In this document: piece after piece, positions 41,032-49,357 of the stretch
Numbering within the stretch: the stretch's first letter is position 1
Layout of the letters: every line of letters begins with the position of its first letter
From: JACQFZ01 sp036381895
GTDB lineage: Bacteria > Pseudomonadota > Gammaproteobacteria > Acidiferrobacterales > Sulfurifustaceae
Length of the DNA: 64,000 bases
NCBI GenBank assembly: GCA_036381895.1
Contig: DASVBY010000081.1
Location: 94,285-158,284 of the forward strand
Direction of reading: 5' to 3'
Notes under the pieces: generated by a model
Seen by the model: only the letters and a program-made list of their open reading frames with translations
The model's database searches: none
Told to the model about the DNA's origin: nothing
Translations under genes and position numbers: made by a program

Positions 41032-42009
41032 TCACATGGCCGCGGCGACCGATGGCGGAGCGGCGTCGGTGTTGCGACGGCGCGCTTCGAAGTACGCGAT
41101 CGTCTGCGCCAGACCCTGTTCGAGCGACACCGTCGGGGTCCACCCGAGCAACGTCTGCGCCTGCGCGATGTCCGGGCGCCGGCGGCGCGGATCGTCCGCC
41201 GGCAGCGGGGCGAACACGATCGGGGAACGCGAGCCGGTCAGGCGCTTCACGAGGCGGGCGAGATCGTACATCGAGCATTCCTGCGGGTTGCCGAGATTCA
41301 CCGGCCCGGTGACGTCGTCGGGCGACTCCATGAGGCGCACGATCGCCTCGACGAGATCCGAGACGTAGCAGAACGAGCGCGTCTGCGCGCCGTCGCCGTA
41401 GAGCGTGATCGGCCGCCGCGCCAGCGCCTGCGCGATGAAATTCGACACCACCCGGCCGTCGTGCTCCTGCATGTACGGGCCGTAGGTGTTGAAGATGCGT
41501 GCGATCTTAATGCGCGCGCCGCGCTGCCGCCGGTAATCGACGAACAGCGTCTCGGCGCAGCGCTTGCCCTCGTCGTAGCAGGACCGCGGACCGATCGGAT
41601 TGACGTTGCCCCAGTAGGACTCGGACTGCGGGTGTACCGCGGGATCGCCGTACACCTCGCTGGTCGATGCCTGGAAGATGCGCGCGTTCCGGCGCAGCGC
41701 GAGCTCGAGCGCATTGACGGCGCCGTACACGCTGGTCTTGAGGGTCTGCAGCGGATCGCGCTGGTAGTGCACGGGGCTCGCGGGGCAGGCGAGGTTGTAG
41801 ATCTCGTCCACCTCGAAATCGAACGGGGCGCACACGTCGTGCGTCACGAGCCGGAAGCCCTGATGCGCGAGCAGCTCCGCGACGTTGCGCCGTGCGCCGG
41901 TGCAGAAGTTGTCGAGGCAGTACACCTTGTGCCCGCCGCGCAGCAGCCGCTCGCACAGGTGCCGTCCGATGAAGCCCGCACCGCCCGTGACCAGTATCCG
42001 CTTTGACAT
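41032..42009 (-). CDS. UDP-glucuronate decarboxylase (UDP-xylose synthase), extended SDR
   Basis: Probably converts UDP-glucuronate to UDP-xylose with bound NAD. The 325-residue protein has ILVTGGAGFIGRHLCERLL at the N-terminus, YNLACPASPVHYQRDPL, which is typical of UXS enzymes, STSEVYGDPAVHPQSE, the catalytic SCYDEGKR (Tyr and Lys) and RIFNTYGPYM. GGAGGG 5 nt before the ATG at 42009 fixes the start. It converges with the CgeB-type gene and follows the HAD/ATPase gene on its own strand after 229 nt. dTDP-glucose dehydratase is a less likely alternative. Confidence 0.88.
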   Translation of the reverse strand: MSKRILVTGGAGFIGRHLCERLLRGGHKVYCLDNFCTGARRNVAELLAHQGFRLVTHDVCAPFDFEVDEIYNLACPASPVHYQRDPLQTLKTSVYGAVNALELALRRNARIFQASTSEVYGDPAVHPQSESYWGNVNPIGPRSCYDEGKRCAETLFVDYRRQRGARIKIARIFNTYGPYMQEHDGRVVSNFIAQALARRPITLYGDGAQTRSFCYVSDLVEAIVRLMESPDDVTGPVNLGNPQECSMYDLARLVKRLTGSRSPIVFAPLPADDPRRRRPDIAQAQTLLGWTPTVSLEQGLAQTIAYFEARRRNTDAAPPSVAAAM

Positions 42010-42238
42010 GAACCCTCCGTGGTTGCTTCTCCGTGCCGGTTCGCGCATCAGACGGCGCTTCTCCGCTTCGGTCAATGCGGAAAGGTCCGGTATGAGATTC
42101 GCGCGCGAAGGACGCCACGTCGAGCCGCGTGCGCGAGGCGATGCGTTCGCGCACCGGCGGCGCTGGAACGGATGCGCCGCGACGCCCGGTTCGGCGGTGT
42201 ACGACGGGGAAGGGTAGTGCGTCAGGCGCGGAGTGGCG

Positions 42239-43942
42239 CTACGCGGGTGCGCTGTAGCGCTTCTCGATCTGCTGGCGGATCAGCCGCCGCGTTTCGGCCG
42301 GGCTCGCGTCCGCCATCCGCTCGATGCGGCGCGCGGCGGCGGCGAGCGCGTCGTCCTTGATCGCCGCGCCGAACCAGCGCGAGTAGTCGCCGCGGCGCAG
42401 ATGGAACATCCAGGTATCGTCGTCCACGCCTTCGGCCGACTGCAGGAAGATCGACAGGTTCTGGGCGCGCAGGTTGAGCCGTCCGTCCGGTCCGCGGAAG
42501 TAGAAGCTCTCCTCGGGAAGCAGCTCGCCGTGCGCGTACTTGCGCCGGTGACGCCGCCGCTGCGTGCGCGGCGCGTTCGTCGTGATGCGCACCGGAGCGC
42601 CCTCGCGCCACGGCCACCAGACGGCTTCGCCGGGCGGTACGCGGTCGCCGGAGACAGGCGGCACCGGCAGATCGCGTGCGCGTGCGAACTGTTCGAGGGT
42701 GGTGCCGGGTGCTTCGCCGATGGCGACCACGATGTCGATGAGGTCGAGCACCGGGCGTGCGAGGTGCGCGGGATAAACCGTGATCCAGAGCACGCTCGGC
42801 AGCGATGCCGGCAAAAGTCCGTCCGCCGCGGTCTGCGACGCGGGCAGGAGGTGATGCGTCTCGTCGACGACGAGCCAGTGCGGCCGGCCGGTGCGTGCGC
42901 GCAGGGCGAGCAGCGCCGAGAGGAGCCGCGCGAAGTAGCGCGGGCGGTCTTCGAGCGCGACGCCGAGCAGATTCACTACCGCGTTGTCGTGCGGATCCTG
43001 CAGCAGCGCGAGCACCGCGTCGAGCGCCGGCGCCTGGTCCGCGCCGCCGAGGCTCAGCGCATCGAGATCGCCGTAGTCGCCCTCGGGATCGATGACGCAG
43101 TACTGGTAGCCGCGCTCGGCGAACTGCTCGAGCAGCGCGGTGGCGAAGGTCGACTTGCCGCCGCCCGGGCCGCCGGCGAGGAGCAGGTTCGGGCCGTAGG
43201 CGTCGAACGTGCGCGCGCCCCCGTCGGCACGGCCGACCGGGATCGCATGGCGCGCGCGGCGCGGCGGGAGGTCCGCGAGGTCGGAGCCGACGAGGCGTTC
43301 GATGAGCTCGAGGACGCCTTCGCCGTGGTCGCCCGGCGTGACCCAGTCGGCCTCGTCCTTGAGGGAGGAAACCGCGTTCGCTACGGCGACGCCGCACTCG
43401 CAGTACGCGAGCAGGTGATGGTCGTTCTCGGCGTCGCCCACGGCGACCGTGTTGTGCGGCGACAGCTCGAGCTCCTCGAGCGCCGCTCCGAGGCCGGTCG
43501 CCTTGGTAATGCCGGTCGGAAGCGCCATGACCGCGCCCTTGTTGAAGATCACCTGCCATTCGAGCCCGAGATCGCGGATCGCCGCGAGCACGGTCGTCTC
43601 GTGCGGTTCCCAGGTGGCGACGATGACGCGCCCGACGGAAAGCCCCGCGACGCCCGAAGCGCGCAGGCGCTCGACGAACGCCGCCGGCGGCGCCGGGCCG
43701 AGCGCGCGCTCGCGGTGCGATGCGGGTGCGTACAGCAGCGCGCCGTTCTCGGCGACGACGCGGTCGAAGAGCTCGAGCGCGGGAAAGACGCGCTGCAGCT
43801 CCGGCAGCATGCGCCCGGTCACGAGCAGCAGTCGCCGGCCGGATTCCTTTGCGCGGCGCAGCGCTTCGATGGTGCGCTCGTCCACGACTCCGTCGCGCGC
43901 GAGCGTGCCGTCGTAATCGCAGGCGAGCGCGTGATAGCGCAT
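42239..43942 (-). CDS. HAD-IIB phosphatase fused to a HerA/VirB4-like P-loop ATPase
   Basis: A 567-residue two-domain protein. Residues 1 to about 225 form a Cof-type HAD hydrolase: CDYDGTLARDG with D9 and D11, LLLVTGRMLPEL, and VAVGDAENDHHLLAYC with the last metal-binding Asp pair. From about residue 240 a P-loop ATPase follows with Walker A LLLAGGPGGGKSTF, a strand-2 DPEGDY element as in HerA-type ATPases, and Walker B HWLVVDETHHLLP. The ATG shares one base with the ligD stop (TGATG), so it is translated with a DNA ligase. The combination suggests DNA-end processing or a sugar-phosphate stress function. Neither is established here. Confidence 0.85.
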   Translation of the reverse strand: MRYHALACDYDGTLARDGVVDERTIEALRRAKESGRRLLLVTGRMLPELQRVFPALELFDRVVAENGALLYAPASHRERALGPAPPAAFVERLRASGVAGLSVGRVIVATWEPHETTVLAAIRDLGLEWQVIFNKGAVMALPTGITKATGLGAALEELELSPHNTVAVGDAENDHHLLAYCECGVAVANAVSSLKDEADWVTPGDHGEGVLELIERLVGSDLADLPPRRARHAIPVGRADGGARTFDAYGPNLLLAGGPGGGKSTFATALLEQFAERGYQYCVIDPEGDYGDLDALSLGGADQAPALDAVLALLQDPHDNAVVNLLGVALEDRPRYFARLLSALLALRARTGRPHWLVVDETHHLLPASQTAADGLLPASLPSVLWITVYPAHLARPVLDLIDIVVAIGEAPGTTLEQFARARDLPVPPVSGDRVPPGEAVWWPWREGAPVRITTNAPRTQRRRHRRKYAHGELLPEESFYFRGPDGRLNLRAQNLSIFLQSAEGVDDDTWMFHLRRGDYSRWFGAAIKDDALAAAARRIERMADASPAETRRLIRQQIEKRYSAPA

Positions 43943-45885
43943 CAGACGCGCACCCCGAGCGCCCGGCGCATCGCCGCCGTCAGCGGCCGCCGCAGCGCGT
44001 CGAAGTCGTGCCACGGGTCGCGCCGCAGCGCCTGCAGCCGCGCCGGTACCGTGCGCACGTTGAAACCTTGCGGCTCTCGGTCCGGCGCCAGCTCTTCCCA
44101 GGCGAGCGGCGTCGCGACCGGCGCGCCGGCGCGCGCCCGGGGCGAGTAGCTCGCGATCGCGGTGGCGCCGCGGGCGTTGCGCAGCCAGTCGAGATAGATC
44201 CTTCCCGAACGCGCCGCGCGCGCCGCCTGCGCCGTGTAGCGCGTCGGGTCCTGCCGCGCGATGTCCTCCGCCAGCGCCCTGGCGAACGCCTTGACTTCGG
44301 TCCAGTCGTGGCGGCGCGCGAGCGGGGCCACGACGTGCAGCCCCTTGCCGCCGGTCGTGCGCACGAACGCGGCGAGGCCGAGTGCGCGAAGCCGCTCGCG
44401 CACACGCCGCGCCGCCTCGAGCACCTGCGGCCAGGCGAGCGCTTCGTCCGGATCGAGGTCGAGCAGCAGCTGATCCGGCCGCTCGAGGCGGTCGATGCGC
44501 GCGCTCCAGACGTGCACCTCGAGCGCGCCGAGCTGCACCAGCGCCAGCAGACCCTGGAGCGAATCGAGCGCGAGGTATTGGGCGCGGCGACCGTGCGCTT
44601 CTTCGACGGCCACCCGCAGCAGCTGTGCCGGTGCATCGCGGGCGTGCTTCTGGAAGAAGCACTGCCGGTGGCGTCCGTCCGGGCAGCGCAGCAGCATGAG
44701 CGGGCGGCGGGTGACGTGCGGGAGCATCCAGTCGGCGACCGCGGCGTAGTACGAAGCCACGTCGCGCTTGGTGAGGCCCTGTTCGGGAAAGAGCACTTTC
44801 TCGGGATGCGTCAGCTGGCGCGTCGCCGCGCGCGCCGCCTCGACGGCGGCGGCCGGGGCGGCATCGGCCGGCGGCAGCGGCTGCGCGACTTCGCGTACGA
44901 CTTCCCGCGGCGACTTGTCTTCGCGGATCCCTCTGAACGACGCCTGGCGCGCGATGTTGTCGCGCGTCCAGCCCGCGAACTCCGCTTCAATCACGAGCCG
45001 CGGCGCGACCCAGGTCACCGCGCTGCGCGCCTCGCGCGCGGGCAGTTCGGGAAACGGCGGCTCCGGGACGCGCAGCTTCTCGAGGCGCGGCCGCAGCGCA
45101 GGCAGTACGCGGGCGTCGAAGCCCGTGCCGGTGCGTCCGGCATACACCAGGCGGCCGCCCGCGTCGTGCACCCCGAGCACGAGCGCGCCGAGCCCGGCGC
45201 GTGCGCCTTGCGGCGCCGTGTAGCCGCACACGATGAACTCCTGGCGCAGCCGGCACTTGGTCTTCGCCCATTCGTGCCCGCGGCCGCTGCGATACGGCGC
45301 AGCGACCCGCTTGGACACTACGCCCTCGAGACCGAAGCGGCACGCGTGCTCGTAGAACGCGGCGCCGTCCCCCTGCAGGTGATCGCTGTAACGCAGGCGC
45401 CGCTCGTCGGAAGGCACCGCCTCGAGCAGCTCCGCGAGCCGGCGCTTGCGCTCGAGCAGCGCCTCGCCGGTGAGGTCGAGCCCGCGGGCGTAGGGCATAT
45501 CGAACAGGTAGTACACGAGATCGTGGTCGCGGTGCTCGCTCAGCGCCGCCTGCAACGCCGGGAAGCTCGCGCGCCCGTCCGCTTCGAGCGCGACCACTTC
45601 GCCGTCGAGCCAGCCGTCGCCGAGCCCCGGGAGCGCCGCGGCCGCGCGCGCCACGGCGGCCATGCGATTCGTGAGGTCGTTGCCGTTGCGGGTGTAGAGG
45701 CGCACGCCGGCGCGGGTGCTGCGGGCGAGCACGCGATAGCCGTCGTACTTTATTTCGTGCAGCCATTCCGGGCCGCTCGGCGGGCGATCGACGAGGATGG
45801 CGAGCTGTGGGCGCAGGAGCCGCGGCACCGTCGGCTCGCGGCGGCGCGGCAGCCCGTCCTTGCGGCGACGTGCTTGCAGTACCAT
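43942..45885 (-). CDS. ligD: ATP-dependent DNA ligase D, ligase plus polymerase domains
   Basis: Seals and fills double-strand breaks in bacterial end joining. The 647-residue protein has the ligase domain first, with the adenylated lysine K46 in LHEIKYDGYR, DGEVVALEADG and LEGVVSKRVAAPYRSG. The primase-like polymerase domain starts near residue 350, with RPLMLLRCPDG, the metal Asp pair in LLLDLDPDE, and RTTGGKGLHVVAPL. The N-terminal phosphoesterase domain seen in Pseudomonas LigD is absent. No ku gene lies in the window. The start is uncertain: 45885 and 45942 are both open without a good ribosome site. It is coupled to the HAD/ATPase gene. Confidence 0.92.
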   Translation of the reverse strand: MVLQARRRKDGLPRRREPTVPRLLRPQLAILVDRPPSGPEWLHEIKYDGYRVLARSTRAGVRLYTRNGNDLTNRMAAVARAAAALPGLGDGWLDGEVVALEADGRASFPALQAALSEHRDHDLVYYLFDMPYARGLDLTGEALLERKRRLAELLEAVPSDERRLRYSDHLQGDGAAFYEHACRFGLEGVVSKRVAAPYRSGRGHEWAKTKCRLRQEFIVCGYTAPQGARAGLGALVLGVHDAGGRLVYAGRTGTGFDARVLPALRPRLEKLRVPEPPFPELPAREARSAVTWVAPRLVIEAEFAGWTRDNIARQASFRGIREDKSPREVVREVAQPLPPADAAPAAAVEAARAATRQLTHPEKVLFPEQGLTKRDVASYYAAVADWMLPHVTRRPLMLLRCPDGRHRQCFFQKHARDAPAQLLRVAVEEAHGRRAQYLALDSLQGLLALVQLGALEVHVWSARIDRLERPDQLLLDLDPDEALAWPQVLEAARRVRERLRALGLAAFVRTTGGKGLHVVAPLARRHDWTEVKAFARALAEDIARQDPTRYTAQAARAARSGRIYLDWLRNARGATAIASYSPRARAGAPVATPLAWEELAPDREPQGFNVRTVPARLQALRRDPWHDFDALRRPLTAAMRRALGVRV

Positions 45886-46160
45886 CGTGGAGCGAAGCGG
45901 CGGATCGTCGGCGCGTGCGAGGGGAAGGGGATGGTAGCGCATGCGCCGGGCGCACACTTCGGGACTTCACCTCATGGGGCCAAGGCCGCAGGCGCGGCGC
46001 CGGGAAGGCCCGCAGAGGCGCGACGCGCCGCGGCACGGCGGCCGTGGTGCTGCAGAAGGCTCGCAACGGCACGCGCAGCGCGCCCGCAGCCGGATTTCCT
46101 CCCGGCTGGCCGCCGGCCGTGCGATGCTGTCTAATTCCCGGAAACTTTTGCGGACAAGCG

Positions 46161-47105
46161 ATGGCGCGGCACGATCACCATAGCCACGGTATGCGTTCGA
46201 GCGGGCGTACGCTGACCACGGCGCTCGTGCTCACGCTCGGCTTCGCCGCGATCGAGGCCGTGGCCGGATGGGTCGCCAATTCGCTGGCGCTGCTCAGCGA
46301 CGCCGGTCACATGGTCTCGGACAGCTCGGCGCTCGCGCTCGGCGCGCTCGCCGCCTGGATCAGCCGGCGTCCGCCGAGCGAACGGCACTCCTACGGCCTG
46401 CAGCGCGCCGAAGTCGTCGGGGCGCTCGCCAACGGCGCGCTGATGGTCGCGGTCGTAGCGTGGATCGTGTACGAGGCGATCGGGCGCCTGCAGGCGCCGC
46501 AGCCCGTGGCCGCCTGGGGCGTGATCGTCGTCGCGGCGCTGGGCCTGGCGATCAACCTCGCCGTCATCCGCATCCTGCGCCATGGCGAACAGACCCTCAA
46601 TACCCGCGCCGCGCTGCTGCACGTGATGGGCGATCTGCTCGGGTCGGTGGCGGCGCTCACGGCCGGCGTCGTCATCGCGCTCACTGGCTGGACGCCGATC
46701 GACCCGATTCTGTCGCTCGTCATCAGCGGGCTGATTCTCATCGCCACGTGGCGGCTGATGGCGGAAGCGCTGCACGTGGTGATGGAGGGCGTGCCGCGGC
46801 ACATCGATCTGCCGACCGTGGGCCGCGCGATCGGCGCGGTCGACGGAATCGAAGAGGTGCACGATCTGCACATCTGGACGCTCGCGAGCGGGCGCTACTC
46901 GCTCTCCGCACACGTGCGGCTGCAGTCGCTCGCCGACTGGCCGCGGCAGCTCGAGACGATCGCGCGGCTGCTCGAGCACGACTACGGTATCGAGCACATC
47001 ACGGTGCAGCCGGAGCTCGCGACGGAGGTGCGCGCGGTGCCGGTCGAGAGCATCCGCCGCGCTCACGGCTCGGCGGCCGCGGCCGACGACGGCGCGAAGC
47101 GCTGA
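46161..47105 (+). CDS. Cation diffusion facilitator (zinc/cadmium efflux)
   Basis: Proton-coupled export of Zn(II), Cd(II) or Co(II) across the inner membrane. The 314-residue protein has a His-rich start (ARHDHHSHG), six predicted helices, and the two H-x3-D metal sites: SDAGHMVSDSS in helix 2 and LLHVMGDLLGS in helix 5. The C-terminal cytosolic domain (about 205-300) contains EEVHDLHIWTLASG. CzcD-type by sequence. The ATG at 46161 follows a GGACAAGCG-like purine run. It converges with the MarR gene. Confidence 0.92.
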   Translation: MARHDHHSHGMRSSGRTLTTALVLTLGFAAIEAVAGWVANSLALLSDAGHMVSDSSALALGALAAWISRRPPSERHSYGLQRAEVVGALANGALMVAVVAWIVYEAIGRLQAPQPVAAWGVIVVAALGLAINLAVIRILRHGEQTLNTRAALLHVMGDLLGSVAALTAGVVIALTGWTPIDPILSLVISGLILIATWRLMAEALHVVMEGVPRHIDLPTVGRAIGAVDGIEEVHDLHIWTLASGRYSLSAHVRLQSLADWPRQLETIARLLEHDYGIEHITVQPELATEVRAVPVESIRRAHGSAAAADDGAKR

Positions 47106-47163
47106 GTGCGCCGGGGCCGGCTCAGGCCATGCGCGGCGCGCGGAGAGGCGCCGCCGCGGTTGG

Positions 47164-47658
47164 TCAGCGATGCTCGGGGAAGATGCGCGCGAGCAGCCCG
47201 ACGAGCTGCTCGCGCTCGGCCGGGCTCAGGTGGCGCGCGAGCCGGCGTTCGTGCTCGAGGACCTGCCGCTTGAGCGTCTGCAGTCGCGCCTTGCCCTCGG
47301 CCGTGAGGTAGAGCGCCCGGCTCCGCCGGTCGCCCTCCACGATGCGGCGCTCGACGAGGTTCATGCGCTCGAGATTGTCGATCACGTTGACGACCGTGGA
47401 GCGATCCAGATGGACCGCACGCGCGAGATCGGTCTGCTTCATGCCGGCGTTCGCCTCGATCAGCACCAGCACTCCGAAGAGGCCCGGCGTGATGCCGTAC
47501 TTCCCGAGGCTCTGCTTGAAGTCCTTGAAGATCGCGATCTGGGCGAGACGCAGATGGTAGCCGAGCAGCCCGGGCAGGAGGCCCCGGTCGAGCGCTGGAG
47601 CGCCGTCGACGAGCCGCCTGCGGGAAGCTCTCCGCGCGCGTTCGGTACCCTCGGCCAT
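47164..47658 (-). CDS. MarR family transcriptional regulator
   Basis: A 164-residue winged-helix regulator. The HTH is MKQTDLARAVHLDRSTVVNV and the wing ERRIVEGDRRSRALYLT. It is divergent from a flavin monooxygenase gene, with a perfect 18-bp palindrome between them, so it most likely represses that gene and itself until an aromatic ligand binds. A TATAAT on its strand (47671 down to 47666) lies only 7 nt before the ATG at 47658, and there is no ribosome site, so its message may be leaderless. Confidence 0.92.
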   Translation of the reverse strand: MAEGTERARRASRRRLVDGAPALDRGLLPGLLGYHLRLAQIAIFKDFKQSLGKYGITPGLFGVLVLIEANAGMKQTDLARAVHLDRSTVVNVIDNLERMNLVERRIVEGDRRSRALYLTAEGKARLQTLKRQVLEHERRLARHLSPAEREQLVGLLARIFPEHR

Positions 47659-47665
47659 CAGTGCG

Positions 47666-47693
47666 ATTATACGGGCGATTCGTGGAAGGCCAA
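47666..47693 (-). promoter_or_regulatory. Promoter of the marR gene
   Basis: On the minus strand TTGGCC (47693-47688) and a consensus TATAAT (47671-47666) are 16 nt apart. The start point would fall at or within a few bases of the marR ATG. Confidence 0.5.
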
Positions 47694-47694
47694 A

Positions 47695-47712
47695 TAGTTT
47701 GATATCAAACTA
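47695..47712. promoter_or_regulatory. 18-bp perfect palindrome, probable MarR operator
   Basis: TAGTTTGATATCAAACTA is a perfect palindrome in the 127-nt gap between marR and the monooxygenase gene. It contains the -35 box of the monooxygenase promoter (TTGATA, 47699-47704) and abuts a marR promoter on the other strand. Size and AT-rich symmetry are typical of MarR binding sites. Confidence 0.75.
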
Positions 47713-47727
47713 ATTATCGGGTAGGCT
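47699..47727 (+). promoter_or_regulatory. Promoter of the flavin monooxygenase gene
   Basis: TTGATA (47699-47704) and TAGGCT (47722-47727) with a 17-nt spacer. The -35 box is inside the palindrome, so bound repressor would block polymerase. Confidence 0.55.
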
Positions 47728-47785
47728 TTCGCGACCCGCCGGTACGCGGGACTGGACCCGCGGCCGGCCAGTCGAGGAGCTTTCG

Positions 47786-49015
47786 ATGAGCCATCATTCA
47801 GAGAATTCGAACGAGGTGCTGGTCGTCGGCGCGGGACCGGTGGGTCTCACCGCCGCACTCGCCCTGCGCGCCGAAGGGCTGCCCGTGACCGTGCTCGAGG
47901 CGGGCGCCGAGGACCGCGTGCGGCCCGGCAGTCGCGGCATCTTCTACCATCGCCAGACGCTGGAGTTCTGGGAGAATATGCGAGCCGGTCTGGGCTGGGA
48001 GATCGCCAGGGCGGGCCTCGCGTGGAGGACCAAGCGGACGTTCTGGGGTGAGCACCAGGTCTATGAGCGCACCTATCCGCCGCCGCCGCCCGACGTGCTG
48101 CCGCATTCGACCAACCTGGGGCAGATCGACGTCGAGCGCATCCTGCTGCGTCATTGCAAGGAAGCCGGGGTGCGCTTCGCCTGGAATCAGGAAGTGGTGG
48201 GCGCCGCGACCGATCCGCAGGGTCTACGGCTGACGACGCGGGACGGGCGGGAGTGGCGTGCGCCTTATGCCATCGCCTGCGACGGCGCGCGTTCGCCGGT
48301 GCGCAAGAGCCTGGGCATCGAGCTCGAAGGCCCCCGTATCGAGGACGCGTTCGTCATCGTGGACGTGGCGGACGATCCGGAGTCGCCGATGCCGCCGGAG
48401 CGGCGCTATTACTACGAGCACCCCTTGGTGCAGAAGCGCAACATCCTGCTCGTGCCGTTTCGCAACGGCATACGCGCCGACATCCAGCTTCGGCGGGGCG
48501 ACGACCCGAACGACTTCAACAGTCCCGAAGGCGTGAAGCGCTGGCTCGGGCGGGTGCTGCCCGAGAAGTACACCGAGCGCGTCACCTGGATTTCGACCTA
48601 TCAGTTCCTGCAGGTGGTGGCCGATTCGTTCACCGATGCCCATCGGCGGGTGCTGCTGGCCGGCGAAGCGGCGCATCTGTTCGCGCCGTTCGGCGCGCGC
48701 GGGCTCAATTCCGGCGTGCCGGATGCGGTGGCGGCGGCCAAGGCCATAAAGCGGGCACTGCAGACGCCGGATCCGGCGCTGGCACGCGCGGCGATCGAGA
48801 AGGCGGCGACCGAACGGCGCGAGGCGGCGCTGTACAATCGCAACGCTTCCAATCTGGCGCTCGAGCACATGCGCGCGCGCGACTGGGCCACGCGGCTGCG
48901 CCGCCGAGGCGCCGCGCTGCTGTCGAGGTACGGGGCGCGGGCGGGGGCGTATCTGGATTCGGCGCCGTTCGGTCCGCGCGCCGCCGCCAAAGGGAACGCC
49001 GATACGATATATTGA
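47786..49015 (+). CDS. FAD-dependent aromatic monooxygenase
   Basis: A 409-residue class A flavoprotein hydroxylase. EVLVVGAGPVGLTAALALRA binds FAD, PYAIACDGARSPVRKSLG is the DG motif, and VLLAGEAAHLFAPFGARGLN is the second FAD motif, with Glu in place of the usual Asp (GE for GD). It ends in NTDIY-like residues without the thioredoxin-like domain of phenol hydroxylases. It resembles the PheA/TfdB/MhpA group. The substrate is not clear, but the MarR control and the downstream gentisate-pathway genes point to a hydroxybenzoate or related phenol. Confidence 0.85.
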   Translation: MSHHSENSNEVLVVGAGPVGLTAALALRAEGLPVTVLEAGAEDRVRPGSRGIFYHRQTLEFWENMRAGLGWEIARAGLAWRTKRTFWGEHQVYERTYPPPPPDVLPHSTNLGQIDVERILLRHCKEAGVRFAWNQEVVGAATDPQGLRLTTRDGREWRAPYAIACDGARSPVRKSLGIELEGPRIEDAFVIVDVADDPESPMPPERRYYYEHPLVQKRNILLVPFRNGIRADIQLRRGDDPNDFNSPEGVKRWLGRVLPEKYTERVTWISTYQFLQVVADSFTDAHRRVLLAGEAAHLFAPFGARGLNSGVPDAVAAAKAIKRALQTPDPALARAAIEKAATERREAALYNRNASNLALEHMRARDWATRLRRRGAALLSRYGARAGAYLDSAPFGPRAAAKGNADTIY

Positions 49016-49039
49016 TATCGCGCCGCCGGCGGACATGCG

Positions 49040-49308
49040 ATGCCGGCGGTCGCGGCGTTCATCGAGCGGCTGGCGGCCGGCTTCCGCGGGCGCAGCTGCG
49101 CCGACGCCACGGTGTACGTGGGCGTCGACGGGCGCGGCCGGACGCTGGTCGGTACGCAGTCCTGCGAACGCGGGCCGCGTGATCGCGGTCCGGAGCGCGT
49201 GATATCTTCGAGGTCTCGAGCCGGACCCCGGTGCGGCGCGAGATGCACGGGGAAGCGGTAGTGTTCAGCTTCCCGGATCGTGCGGCGCCGGAACGGCTCG
49301 GACTGTGA
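49040..49308 (+). pseudogene. Gentisate 1,2-dioxygenase remnant (C-terminal end, frameshifted)
   Basis: Two reading frames carry pieces that look like the end of a gentisate dioxygenase. Frame one, from 49040, reads AFIERLAAGF, then ATVYVGVDGRGRTLVG and ERGPRD. From 49201 another frame reads DIFEVSSRTPVRREMHGEAV, then VFSFPDRAAPERLGL and a TGA at 49306. Family members end with a similar TVY-VVEG-GRT, WGPRD-F-VPSW-PV and VLFSFSDRP series. The break lies at about 49170-49200, near two similar copies of a GCGTGAT element. The N-terminal two thirds, including the metal-binding region, are absent. The position, just before fumarylpyruvate hydrolase, is where an intact gene would be expected. Confidence 0.7.
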
Positions 49309-49357
49309 CGTGAATCCTGCGAATAGCGAACACGAACCTACATCGGACGGAAACCCC

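Noticed and set aside
42233..46134. Long plus-strand frames opposite ligD and the HAD/ATPase gene
   Set aside because: They are shadows of the minus-strand genes, with low-complexity Arg-rich products.
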